A stretch of DNA of 64,000 bases, taken from positions 30,232 to 94,231 of the forward strand of contig JARLGX010000030.1 in assembly GCA_031292575.1 (NCBI GenBank), written 5' to 3'. The stretch is from Paludibacter sp. (GTDB lineage Bacteria; Bacteroidota; Bacteroidia; Bacteroidales; Paludibacteraceae). Both the position numbers and the translations under genes were made by a program. Each line of letters begins with the position of its first letter. Position 1 is the stretch's first letter. Positions 16,477 through 24,734 of this stretch are shown here, one piece after another. Below the pieces are notes generated by a model. That model worked only from the letters and a program-made list of their open reading frames with translations. It searched no databases and was not told the origin of the DNA.

Positions 16477-18129
16477 TTATTTTTTTAATCTTTCATTTTT
16501 ATTTTGAAGAGCAATATTATAAGCTTTGTAATAATATTGTATAAAATGTTTCCATAGTGCTTTTTCTGCAATAATTGAAGCTTTAATTCGAATACTGTTA
16601 ATTTCTTCATCACTACACGAAGCAAATTTGTGAATCATATCCGCAATATGCTTGGCAACAATGTAACTATTATAGTCAGAACGATGTATTACCCCAACGC
16701 CTTGCTCAATTTCATGAAGATTATGCGACACCCATTGTCCAAAACCTGACAAATCTGTAGTTATAGTAGGTACCGAGAATGCGATACTTTCGAGAGGTGT
16801 GTAACCCCATGGTTCATAATACGATGGAAAAACTGTTAGATCCATACCAATCAATAAATCATAGTACGGTTTATTGAAGATTCCATCGGTACCATTTAGA
16901 TAGGACGGCACAAAAATAATCTTAACCGGCTGAGATTGCTGATTAGTAAAATGAAACCAGTGAATCGCAGACATTATATTATCACTGTAATAGTCATGCA
17001 ATTCGTGTGTTGTAAACCGGTTCCATGATTGAAGTTTTGTGTCGGAGTGGTTCAAACAAGAAGCCAAATCAATTCTTGAACCTTTAATATGAGCCGGAAC
17101 CATAATAAAAACAACTATTTCTTTACTCAAATCGGAATAATCTGTCAATAGTTTCAACGACTCTAAAAAAGTATCTATTCCCTTGTTCTTATATTCATAA
17201 CGACCGGCAGTACTTACAAACAAGGCGTTTTCTGAAAGCTTGTATCCAAGTAAAGTTTCTGCCACTTTTTGTAAAGCTACGCGTGCCTCGCAGCGTTTTA
17301 TCGCAAAATTTATTCCATTTGGAACAAAATCATCTTCAAATCCATTTGGGGTAATTATATCCGGCACTTTGTCAAGTAATTGCTCACATTCTATTCCGGT
17401 AATTTCGCTCACAGTGGTAAAACAATCAACCAAATGTGCTGCATTTTTTTCAGTAGAATGTTTAGATACCATATTCAATTCGTATGACATCTGATCACCA
17501 TTGTACTCATTTAAATAGTCATACAACGGTTTATGATTTCCTGCAATAGATCGACCAATTGAAGTTGCATGTGTGGTAAAAATAGTTGCTATTTCTGGCA
17601 ATTTATCTTTTATATAAAATGCACCAAAAGTGGTCATCCATTCATTAAAATGAGCTACTACCTGATTCTCAACACCTAAATTAAAATAACGATAATAACT
17701 CTCAATAATCATCCCTGTAGCATAGCCAAACATAGATGATTCGTCATAATCTCCATAAGCTGCAATAGAATTAACTCCCGTTTGTTCCCAAACCTGCGCA
17801 TAAATTTCATTTTTTCGAGCCATTAATGGCATAAAATCTACTAAAACAGCAATTGGTCTGCCCGGTATATTCCATCTACCAACTCGAATTTTCAGTTTAT
17901 ATTTTTCCTCTGTAAATAACTGCCAGTCAGAATATAATTCAGATTTATCTTCAAAAAATGGATTAATTTTATCTAACCATATATCAGGTCCTATAAATAT
18001 AAGTTTATCTGGATGAGTTTCTTGTAATGTTGCTGCCCGAGTAGAAAGAACAGTATAAATACCACCGACCATATTACAAACCTCCCAGCTTGCTTCAAAA
18101 ATATATTCGGGGTTCAACGTTTTCGACAT
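16477..18129 (-). CDS. Glycogen synthase, eukaryotic-type GT3 family
   Basis: Elongates glycogen from a nucleotide-sugar donor, probably UDP-glucose as in other GT3 enzymes. 550 residues. N-terminal FEASWEVCNMVGGIYTVLSTRA is the GT3 signature (donor-loop VGGIYTV), THATSIGR is in the middle, and the retaining GT-B motif E-x7-E is in SYYEPWGYTPLESIAF near residue 440. Eukaryotic regulatory tails are absent. Bacteroidota use this GT3 enzyme instead of the usual bacterial GlgA (GT5). No glgC or glgB is nearby, consistent with a UDP-glucose route. The downstream neighbour is glgP. Confidence 0.93.
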   Translation of the reverse strand: MSKTLNPEYIFEASWEVCNMVGGIYTVLSTRAATLQETHPDKLIFIGPDIWLDKINPFFEDKSELYSDWQLFTEEKYKLKIRVGRWNIPGRPIAVLVDFMPLMARKNEIYAQVWEQTGVNSIAAYGDYDESSMFGYATGMIIESYYRYFNLGVENQVVAHFNEWMTTFGAFYIKDKLPEIATIFTTHATSIGRSIAGNHKPLYDYLNEYNGDQMSYELNMVSKHSTEKNAAHLVDCFTTVSEITGIECEQLLDKVPDIITPNGFEDDFVPNGINFAIKRCEARVALQKVAETLLGYKLSENALFVSTAGRYEYKNKGIDTFLESLKLLTDYSDLSKEIVVFIMVPAHIKGSRIDLASCLNHSDTKLQSWNRFTTHELHDYYSDNIMSAIHWFHFTNQQSQPVKIIFVPSYLNGTDGIFNKPYYDLLIGMDLTVFPSYYEPWGYTPLESIAFSVPTITTDLSGFGQWVSHNLHEIEQGVGVIHRSDYNSYIVAKHIADMIHKFASCSDEEINSIRIKASIIAEKALWKHFIQYYYKAYNIALQNKNERLKK

Positions 18130-18152
18130 CTATTGTATATTTAAAATGATTG

Positions 18153-18160
18153 CAAAGGTA
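18153..18160 (-). promoter_or_regulatory. -7 promoter element of the glycogen synthase; divergent intergenic region
   Basis: Plus-strand CAAAGGTA reads TACCTTTG on the minus strand, 24 bp before the GT3 start. The 305-bp gap 18130-18434 to the divergent phoH gene is AT-rich and has no gene. A plus-strand phoH promoter is not obvious; TATTTTTATTG near 18374 is only a weak candidate. Confidence 0.6.
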
Positions 18161-18434
18161 ATATTATTTTGCGCATAATGTTGTTAACATTGAATTTGAC
18201 AAAACCTTTAACAAAAATGATTTATAAAAATCGTTCCATCATAATATTATCTGTAATCAAAAATTAATAGAAAACAGCAGATTAAAGTTCCGATGACTCA
18301 AATTTAGTCACTAAATAAAATAATGGTTGAAAACTTATTAACCAACTTGAGTGTTTTTCTCAGCATAAATTCGTATTTTTATTGTCGAATTTAATTTTAA
18401 ATATTATTTCTTCATAATCAATTATTTATAAAAT

Positions 18435-19760
18435 ATGGGAGCTAAGAAAAATTTTGTTTTGGACACTAACGTCATTCTACACGATTATAAATGTGTACAC
18501 AATTTCGAAGAAAATGATATTTATATACCAATAGTAGTTCTGGAAGAACTAGATCATTTCAAAAAAGGAAATGAACAAATAAATTTTAACGCACGTGAGT
18601 TTGCCCGTGAACTGGATTTAATTGCCGATGACAAACTATTTACTAAAGGTGCGGATTTAGGCACAGGGAAAGGAAAACTCTTTATACTTACAGGGGGCGA
18701 ATATCCAGAAGTTATTGCTAAATCGTTTATTGAAAAAACTTCCGATCATCGAATTTTGGCTACAACTTACACCTTACGTGAAAAGAAAAAAGGCAGTAGA
18801 ACGATTTTGGTAAGTAAAGACATTAACCTGCGTATGAAAGCACTTTCGTTAGGACTGGAAGCGGAAGATTATATTAACGATAAAGTTACTGATTTTAATA
18901 TATTTGAGAAAACTTATGAAACTTACGAAAATATTGCACCAGAGCTTATTGACAAGTTGTATAAAGGTGATGGTACACTTCCGCTGGACGAACTTGACTT
19001 TGCGTCTGATATTGAGCCTCAGGAATGTTTCGTGCTGAGAAGTGTACGCAACAGTATCTTAGCACGCTATATTCCACAAACAGGAATGGTCAAAAGAATT
19101 GAAAAGGAGCGTTGTTTTGGTATTGAACCTCGAAATGCTGAACAAACTTTTGCCATGAATGTGTTGCTGGATGATGATGTAAAACTGGTTGCTTTAACCG
19201 GAAAGTCAGGTACAGGAAAAACTTTATTGGCTTTAGCTGCTGCACTTCAGAAAAATGATGCCTATAAACAAATACTATTGGCACGTCCGATAGTGGCTTT
19301 AAGCAACAAAGATTTGGGGTTCTTGCCAGGTGACGAAAAACAAAAGGTGGCTCCATATATGCAGCCTTTGTTTGACAATTTGAATGTTATAAAGCATAAT
19401 TTTTCATATCAAGGAAAAGAAATAAGGCTGATTGAAGAGATGCAACGCAATGAACAACTGGTAATTGAAGCTTTGGCATTTATTCGTGGAAGAAGCCTGA
19501 GCGATACTTTTTTTATTATTGATGAAGCACAGAATTTAACTCCACATGAAATCAAAACAATAATAACACGAGCTGGTGAAGGTACTAAAATTGTATTTAC
19601 AGGCGATATACAACAAATTGATTCTCCGTACCTTGATATGTTCTCGAATGGATTAGTTTACATGATTGACAGGATGCGAGGACAAAACATTTTTGCGCAT
19701 ATAAATCTTGTAAAAGGTGAAAGAAGCTTTTTATCAGAATTAGCGAGTGACTTACTATAA
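18435..19760 (+). CDS. PhoH family ATPase with N-terminal PIN domain (PhoH2 type)
   Basis: A 441-residue fusion of an N-terminal PIN ribonuclease-like domain (FVLDTNVILHD with its Asp, VVLEELDHFKKG, then SDHRILATTY) and a C-terminal PhoH P-loop domain. Walker A is GKSGTGKTLLALAAALQ at about residues 256-272, and Walker B is FFIIDEAQNLTPHE at about 355-368. PhoH2 proteins act as RNA helicase/RNases in other bacteria, with a toxin-antitoxin link in actinobacteria. Here it is monocistronic with no antitoxin-like gene. It shares a terminator with the convergent SPOR gene. Confidence 0.93.
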   Translation: MGAKKNFVLDTNVILHDYKCVHNFEENDIYIPIVVLEELDHFKKGNEQINFNAREFARELDLIADDKLFTKGADLGTGKGKLFILTGGEYPEVIAKSFIEKTSDHRILATTYTLREKKKGSRTILVSKDINLRMKALSLGLEAEDYINDKVTDFNIFEKTYETYENIAPELIDKLYKGDGTLPLDELDFASDIEPQECFVLRSVRNSILARYIPQTGMVKRIEKERCFGIEPRNAEQTFAMNVLLDDDVKLVALTGKSGTGKTLLALAAALQKNDAYKQILLARPIVALSNKDLGFLPGDEKQKVAPYMQPLFDNLNVIKHNFSYQGKEIRLIEEMQRNEQLVIEALAFIRGRSLSDTFFIIDEAQNLTPHEIKTIITRAGEGTKIVFTGDIQQIDSPYLDMFSNGLVYMIDRMRGQNIFAHINLVKGERSFLSELASDLL

Positions 19761-19790
19761 AAGAAAAACACATTCGCAATTTTCAATTAA

Positions 19791-19830
19791 TAAATGGGCG
19801 GAAAAATCGAATAATCTTCCCGCCCATTTA
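19791..19830. terminator. Bidirectional terminator between phoH and the SPOR gene
   Basis: Perfect stem TAAATGGGCGG (19791-19801) / CCGCCCATTTA (19820-19830), with A/T flanks on both sides. Confidence 0.85.
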
Positions 19831-19849
19831 AAATCAAATAGTTTAAGAA

Positions 19850-20320
19850 TTATTTTTGAACCAGAACCCAAGCATCTGGAAAACGGTTAGCAATTTGCTT
19901 AATTTTCGCATGTGCCTGATTATAATCATTATAAGATGAAATTAAAACACGATACATTCCTTTTTGATTTACAACAATTAATGCATCATTTCCTTCAGAA
20001 ATCAATGAACTTTTCAGCCCTTTTGCATTAGTTTGTTTAGAAAAACTACCAACTACAACGTGATATTTAGATTTCAGTGCATCAGAAGAACCTTCGACTA
20101 AACTGAAGTTTTCATTCCGGGTAACCTCTGGTGTATTTTCTGAAGTTTGTTGTTCGGAGTAAGAAGGTGCTGCGGGAGTTTGCACATTAGATGTTGTTGG
20201 CGACGTAGCTTTAATATTGGCACCTGCTGGTATTTCAGCAATTTTTTGTTTAGTCTTACAAGCCGATGTTGCCATCATTACTATGGCTAATGCGAGAAAT
20301 AATTTGACTGTTTTGTTCAT
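19850..20320 (-). CDS. SPOR-domain lipoprotein
   Basis: 156 residues from the ATG at 20320 (MNKTVKLFLALAIVMMATSAC). The frame is open to 20374, but the shorter start puts the signal peptide at the N-terminus and a lipobox ending at Cys21. A low-complexity linker rich in Thr, Pro and Ser (residues 30-75) is followed by a SPOR domain (about 83-155: KYHVVVGSFSKQTNAKGL, then MYRVLISSYNDYNQA and FPDAWVLVQK). SPOR domains bind denuded peptidoglycan glycans at the division septum, so a periplasmic, septum-associated lipoprotein is likely. Confidence 0.88.
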   Translation of the reverse strand: MNKTVKLFLALAIVMMATSACKTKQKIAEIPAGANIKATSPTTSNVQTPAAPSYSEQQTSENTPEVTRNENFSLVEGSSDALKSKYHVVVGSFSKQTNAKGLKSSLISEGNDALIVVNQKGMYRVLISSYNDYNQAHAKIKQIANRFPDAWVLVQK

Positions 20321-20572
20321 ATTTTTGTTGTTTAAGTGGTTGTAGTTATACCAATATTTAAAATCAGAATGCAAAGTATTTAGTATTTAACAATATCAAT
20401 ATATATTTAGCTTTACAAAGTACAAAGATGATAAGAAAAATGCAGCTAAACAAATTGTCAAGAAAAATTTTATAAAATTTTTCTGTTTTATTCAAACATT
20501 ATACCCATTATGACTGTTTAAAGGCATAAAAGAGAAAACATATCAATTATTAATATACAAAAACAGAAAATT

Positions 20573-21148
20573 ATGAAATTCTCCTTACCAGAATTACCTT
20601 ATGCACACAATGCATTGGAACCAATTATTAGTGAAAAAACGATTAGTTTTCACTATGGAAAACACCATCAAACATATGTAAATAATTTGAATGGATTAAT
20701 TGTTGGAACTGAATTTGAAAATTCTGATCTTGAGGCTATTGTCAAAAAATCAGAAGGTCCGATCTTCAATAATGCAGCTCAAGTGTGGAATCATACTTTT
20801 TATTTCTTTTCATTAACTCCAAATAAAGGCAGTGTGCCAAGCGATAAATTAATCAAAGCAATTAATACCGGTTGGGATTCTCTCGACAATTTTAAAGCTG
20901 AATTTAACAAAGCAGCTGTCTCTGTATTTGGTTCTGGATGGGCGTGGTTAGTTAAAGATGCAGATGGAAAGCTATCAATAGTAAAAGAAAGTAATGCAGG
21001 AAATCCAATTACTAGAGGATTAACTCCACTATTAACGTTTGATGTTTGGGAACATGCATATTACCTTGATTATCAAAATAGAAGAGTAGATTATGTTGCC
21101 GCATTGTGGGATTTAGTAGACTGGAAAGTTATTTCAGAAAGATACTAA
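20573..21148 (+). CDS. sodB: Superoxide dismutase (Fe/Mn family)
   Basis: Dismutates superoxide. 191 residues. The metal ligands are all visible: H27 (ISFHYGKHH), H74 (VWNHTFYFF), D157 and H161 (DVWEHAYYLDYQNRR). The second-sphere region (NAAQVWNH, with Q70) and the overall short length suggest an iron or cambialistic enzyme, as usual in Bacteroidales, though metal choice is not certain from sequence. Monocistronic with a strong terminator. Confidence 0.96.
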   Translation: MKFSLPELPYAHNALEPIISEKTISFHYGKHHQTYVNNLNGLIVGTEFENSDLEAIVKKSEGPIFNNAAQVWNHTFYFFSLTPNKGSVPSDKLIKAINTGWDSLDNFKAEFNKAAVSVFGSGWAWLVKDADGKLSIVKESNAGNPITRGLTPLLTFDVWEHAYYLDYQNRRVDYVAALWDLVDWKVISERY

Positions 21149-21167
21149 ACAGATAAAAATTAACATT

Positions 21168-21210
21168 ATAGGCGTGTTGAAAATAATAATTCAACACGTC
21201 TATTTTTTTT
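21168..21210 (+). terminator. Terminator of sodB
   Basis: Stem ATAGGCGTGTTGAA (21168-21182 region) / TTCAACACGTCTAT (21190-21203), with one G-T pair, followed by eight T. Confidence 0.9.
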
Positions 21211-21320
21211 TATTAATTGCTAAAAGTTGAAATTAAAGTAATTTAAGCAACTTGATTTAAGTAATAAATATTTGTTAAATAATACAACGAAACATTCATT
21301 TTACTAAAAATTGGTATCGC

Positions 21321-21354
21321 TTTGTATTGAAGTGTCCTAAAAAAATTATCTTTG
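21321..21354 (+). promoter_or_regulatory. Promoter of the OmpH-like gene
   Basis: -33-like TTTG at 21321-21324 (or TTG at 21327-21329) and -7 TATCTTTG at 21347-21354. The 5' UTR would be about 65 nt. Confidence 0.65.
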
Positions 21355-21424
21355 CACTCGAATTTATTAGAAATTCTATTTTTTAAGAAATAATTAAACC
21401 ACAATAATTAAAGTAAGACGGCTA

Positions 21425-22030
21425 ATGAAAAACTTATCACTCATTATTAATGCTATTTTGGCAATAGCAGTTGTAGTTTTGTTTGTTTTAGTATTGGGCA
21501 ACAAATCTAACACAGCAACCAAACAATTAGTTATCGGAAAAGATACGGTTACTACAGGGAAATTGCCGATTGCTTATGTAAATATCGATTCTTTATTATT
21601 GCATTATCAATTTGCAAAAGAAGCAAATGAATCTTTGATAAAAAAACAAGAGGACTCTCGACTCACTATCAATACTAAAGCTCGTCAATTGCAAACAGAA
21701 ATGGCTGAATTTCAACACAAACTTGAAAATAATGCTTTTTTAAGTCGTGAAAGGGCCGAACAAGAACAATCACGATTACAAAAGAAACAACAGGATTTAC
21801 AAGCTTTAGATGGAGATTTAAGTAAACAATTGGTTCAGGTTCAACAGAAAATGAGTGAACAATTGCGCGACACCATCAATGCTTTTATGAAACAATACAA
21901 CAAGAATCATAAATATCAGATGATTATAAGTAATACTGCAAGTGACAATATACTATATGCGGAAAAAGAATATGACATAACTGCCGAAGTTACCAAATTA
22001 TTGAATGATCGATATGCAGCAAAAAAATAA
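21425..22030 (+). CDS. OmpH/Skp family periplasmic chaperone
   Basis: 201 residues. The N-terminal hydrophobic segment (residues 6-24) acts as a signal or membrane anchor. IAYVNIDSLLLHYQFAKEAN (about 48-67) is the family entry strand, a long Gln/Glu/Lys-rich coiled coil follows (about 70-150), and KYQMIISNTASDNILYAEKEYDIT is the C-terminal beta segment of the OmpH family. Skp/OmpH proteins hold unfolded outer-membrane proteins on the way to BAM. The distinct linker KSNTATKQLVIGKDTVTTGK separates anchor and body. Monocistronic. Confidence 0.88.
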   Translation: MKNLSLIINAILAIAVVVLFVLVLGNKSNTATKQLVIGKDTVTTGKLPIAYVNIDSLLLHYQFAKEANESLIKKQEDSRLTINTKARQLQTEMAEFQHKLENNAFLSRERAEQEQSRLQKKQQDLQALDGDLSKQLVQVQQKMSEQLRDTINAFMKQYNKNHKYQMIISNTASDNILYAEKEYDITAEVTKLLNDRYAAKK

Positions 22031-22049
22031 TTAGAAAAATAGAAGATGA

Positions 22050-22081
22050 AAAAAGCGCAAACTCAAATTTGCGCTTTTTTT
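22050..22081 (+). terminator. Terminator of the OmpH-like gene
   Basis: AAAAGCGCAAA / TTTGCGCTTTT stem with a T-rich tail. Confidence 0.9.
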
Positions 22082-22110
22082 GTCCATTCTTGATTTAGAT
22101 CGGACTATTA

Positions 22111-22437
22111 TCAATTCCACCGAAATGATTGATAAAAGGAAGAAAGTGCATAAATCAAAACCATGACGACCCAGGAATTAGAACCCGTGAACATAAAATA
22201 AGCTCCAACTCCCAGCATTAAACTATTCAAAAGACCCATGCGAGCAAGTCGTTGTTGCCGTTTCTCGGCTTTTGCTAAATCAAATGCATTTTTCCCTTGC
22301 AAATAAATCAACAAACCTGCACCCACAGAAAAAATATAGGGGGCATAAGTAATATCAAATAACTTGGCAAAAGCTCCTAAAATAGTGAGCGTTCCGGCAG
22401 TAATAAAAAGTATTTGGGAGGGTTGCTTGTCTTTCAT
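22111..22437 (-). CDS. Small membrane protein coupled to DivIC/FtsB
   Basis: 108 residues with about four hydrophobic segments (roughly 7-24, 31-46, 66-83, 86-103) and a basic loop KAEKRQQRLARMG. I do not recognise a named family. Its start overlaps the stop of the FtsB/DivIC-like gene in an ATGA (22434-22437), which strongly implies translational coupling and a shared role, perhaps in the cell envelope or division. That role is inferred from context only. Confidence 0.8.
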   Translation of the reverse strand: MKDKQPSQILFITAGTLTILGAFAKLFDITYAPYIFSVGAGLLIYLQGKNAFDLAKAEKRQQRLARMGLLNSLMLGVGAYFMFTGSNSWVVMVLIYALSSFYQSFRWN

Positions 22438-22739
22438 TGTTTAATAATAAAAATATCTTCGTTTGGCTTTTTCATATAATAATGCTCACGGGCAAATTTT
22501 TCCAGATTCGCATCACTCGATTGAAGATCATTTCTTTTTTGTCTCGTCGTTTTTATTTCATCCTGATAATACTTCAACTCTTTTTCCATTTGTACAATTT
22601 TTCGATGAGTTTCAAATCGATGTAACAAACTATGTTCATCAAAAAAAGTTACAAAAACAGTAAAAGCTACAAACACAATCACATACTTATTAATAAGCAT
22701 TCTTTTGAGTTTTGATCCTGTTTTTTGAGTAGACGACAT
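22434..22739 (-). CDS. Septum formation initiator family protein (DivIC/FtsB-like)
   Basis: 101 residues: a basic cytoplasmic N-terminus, a single transmembrane helix (about 18-35, NKYVIVFVAFTVFVTFF), then a coiled coil (about 45-80, KIVQMEKELKYYQDEIKTTR) and the typical FAREHYYMKKPNEDIFII tail. The DivIC/FtsB family links the early divisome to septal peptidoglycan synthesis. First gene of a two-gene minus-strand unit with a promoter about 107 bp upstream. Confidence 0.9.
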   Translation of the reverse strand: MSSTQKTGSKLKRMLINKYVIVFVAFTVFVTFFDEHSLLHRFETHRKIVQMEKELKYYQDEIKTTRQKRNDLQSSDANLEKFAREHYYMKKPNEDIFIIKQ

Positions 22740-22845
22740 GAATTAATAAATTTGCAAGCATTAAAGCTAAACTAACAACGTAAAGCAGTACATATCAATA
22801 CAAAAAACCGTAGAGTTTTTTGCCCGAACAGACTAAAATCTTTGA

Positions 22846-22853
22846 CAAAGGTA
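22846..22853 (-). promoter_or_regulatory. -7 promoter element of the DivIC unit
   Basis: Plus-strand CAAAGGTA reads TACCTTTG on the minus strand, matching TAnnTTTG. Confidence 0.55.
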
Positions 22854-22923
22854 AGCAATTTTTACGTTCATCCTTTTTTTTCAGAAATCTTTTTTTTTGA
22901 CGAAATGTAAGTCATATTTTCTG

Positions 22924-22931
22924 TATATTTG
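22924..22931 (+). promoter_or_regulatory. -7 promoter element of dnaX
   Basis: TATATTTG, 30 bp before the dnaX start, with TTTG at 22896-22899 upstream at a somewhat long spacing of 24 bp. Confidence 0.6.
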
Positions 22932-22960
22932 CAAGCAAAAGCAGAAAAAGAGTTCAATTT

Positions 22961-24700
22961 ATGGAAAATTTCATTGTTTCGGCACGCAAATACCGTCCTT
23001 CTACCTTCAACTCAGTAGTGGGGCAATCTGCATTAACAACCACGCTCAAAAACGCCATCAAAAGTAATCATCTGGCTCATGCTTACTTATTTTGCGGACC
23101 ACGCGGAGTGGGAAAAACTACCTGTGCGCGTATTTTTGCCAAAACCATAAATTGCCAAAATCTCACAACAGATTTCGAAGCCTGCAACCAATGTGAATCA
23201 TGTATTTCGTTTAATGAACAACGCTCGTACAATATCCATGAGCTTGATGCGGCATCAAATAATGGCGTTGATGATATTCGTTCGCTGACCGATCAGGTAC
23301 GAATACCGCCACAAATTGGAAAGTACAGCGTCTATATTATTGATGAGGTGCACATGCTGTCGCAAGGGGCTTTCAACGCTTTCCTTAAGACACTTGAAGA
23401 ACCGCCTGCACACGCCATTTTCATTTTGGCAACTACCGAAAAGCATAAAATTATCCCAACCATACTTTCGCGTTGCCAGATTTATGATTTCAACCGTATT
23501 ACAGTAGCTGATACTGTGAAACACCTGCAAATGGTAGCCGAAAAAGAAGGCGTAACCGTTGATGTGAACGGACTAAACGTGGTAGCACAAAAAAGTGATG
23601 GCGGGATGCGGGATGCATTATCCATTTTCGACCAGTTAGTCAGTTTTTGTGGAAATAATATTACGTATCAGGGTGTAATTGAGAATTTGAATGTACTCGA
23701 TTATGAATATTATTTCAGATTGGTGGAAGGCATTTTGAAGGGAGAAGTAAGTAATTCGTTGCTTATATTCAATGACATTCTGAACAAAGGATTTGATGGA
23801 CATCACTTTATCACAGGGCTTAGTTCACATCTTCGCGATGTGTTGGTTAGCAAAGATCCCCAAACAATAGCTTTGCTCGAAGTTGGTGCCGACATTGGTG
23901 AACGCTATAAAACACAAGCACAAAATTGCACACCCGAATTTCTTTTTCAGGCATTAAAAATCAGTAACGATTGTGATATTGATTACCGACAAAGCAAAAA
24001 TAAACGTTTGCTGGTAGAACTGGCTTTGATCCGTTTGTGCCAACTGACGGATGAAAAAAAAAAATCCTTACTAATTGATGAAAAACCTGCACCAATTCAG
24101 AAAGTATCGGTTGCAGCTCCAATACCAACAAATACTCAGCCTGCCGCGGCGGTTACGCCTACAATTTATACAAGCCCGGTTCAGAAACCAATTATAAATC
24201 CGAAACCGAAAGAAACTGCTGCAGATACTAAACAAGCTTTTCAACGTCCGGGAAGCATTTCTATTTCTTCACCTACAGTTGTAGCTTCACCTCAGGCATC
24301 CTATGCGGAAAATACGACAGAAGAATCTGTCATACAAAATAAAACATTTACAGGCGAAGATCTGACTCTGACCTGGAAAAAATTTGCTGAAACCATCCCT
24401 GAACAAGGACGTATGGCAAGTTTTTTTCAAAGCACCATGCCAAATCTGACTTCATCTATTAGTTTTGAAATTACTGTTAGTAATATATTGCAGGAAAAAG
24501 AACTTTTACGTCTTCAACCCGATATTTTGGATTTTATTCATTCTCAACTACAAAATTCATCAATTAAAATGGCAATTAAAATTGCAGAAGAATCTGAAAT
24601 TCAACGTGCCAATACCCCCGAAGACCGCTATAAATTATTAGCAGAACAAAATCCGGCCTTAGACATTTTGAAAAACGGATTGCAGTTGGAAATAGATTAA
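22961..24700 (+). CDS. dnaX: DNA polymerase III subunit gamma/tau
   Basis: The clamp-loader ATPase and organiser of the replicative polymerase. 579 residues. Walker A is GPRGVGKTTCARIFAK (about 47-62), the zinc module CQNLTTDFEACNQCESC follows, Walker B is VYIIDEVHML (about 125-134) and the SRC motif is in ILSRCQIYDF (about 165-175). Domain III ends near residue 362. After a Pro/Ala/Thr-rich linker (about 370-450) comes a C-terminal tau domain (about 460-579). The A11 run at 24054-24064 falls exactly at the end of domain III and may produce a short gamma form. The following MFS gene starts 34 bp later. Confidence 0.96.
   Translation: MENFIVSARKYRPSTFNSVVGQSALTTTLKNAIKSNHLAHAYLFCGPRGVGKTTCARIFAKTINCQNLTTDFEACNQCESCISFNEQRSYNIHELDAASNNGVDDIRSLTDQVRIPPQIGKYSVYIIDEVHMLSQGAFNAFLKTLEEPPAHAIFILATTEKHKIIPTILSRCQIYDFNRITVADTVKHLQMVAEKEGVTVDVNGLNVVAQKSDGGMRDALSIFDQLVSFCGNNITYQGVIENLNVLDYEYYFRLVEGILKGEVSNSLLIFNDILNKGFDGHHFITGLSSHLRDVLVSKDPQTIALLEVGADIGERYKTQAQNCTPEFLFQALKISNDCDIDYRQSKNKRLLVELALIRLCQLTDEKKKSLLIDEKPAPIQKVSVAAPIPTNTQPAAAVTPTIYTSPVQKPIINPKPKETAADTKQAFQRPGSISISSPTVVASPQASYAENTTEESVIQNKTFTGEDLTLTWKKFAETIPEQGRMASFFQSTMPNLTSSISFEITVSNILQEKELLRLQPDILDFIHSQLQNSSIKMAIKIAEESEIQRANTPEDRYKLLAEQNPALDILKNGLQLEID
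24054..24078 (+). promoter_or_regulatory. A11 slippage site in dnaX with stops in both alternative frames
   Basis: Eleven consecutive A (24054-24064) encode the end of E365 and K366-K368. A -1 shift or one extra A reads I-L-T-N then TGA at 24076-24078 (372 residues). A +1 shift or one missing A reads N-P-Y then TAA at 24072-24074. Both give a protein ending just after domain III, as gamma does. Confidence 0.6.
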
Positions 24701-24734
24701 TATCGTCAGTAGTAAAGCAAAAATCAAATTTAAA

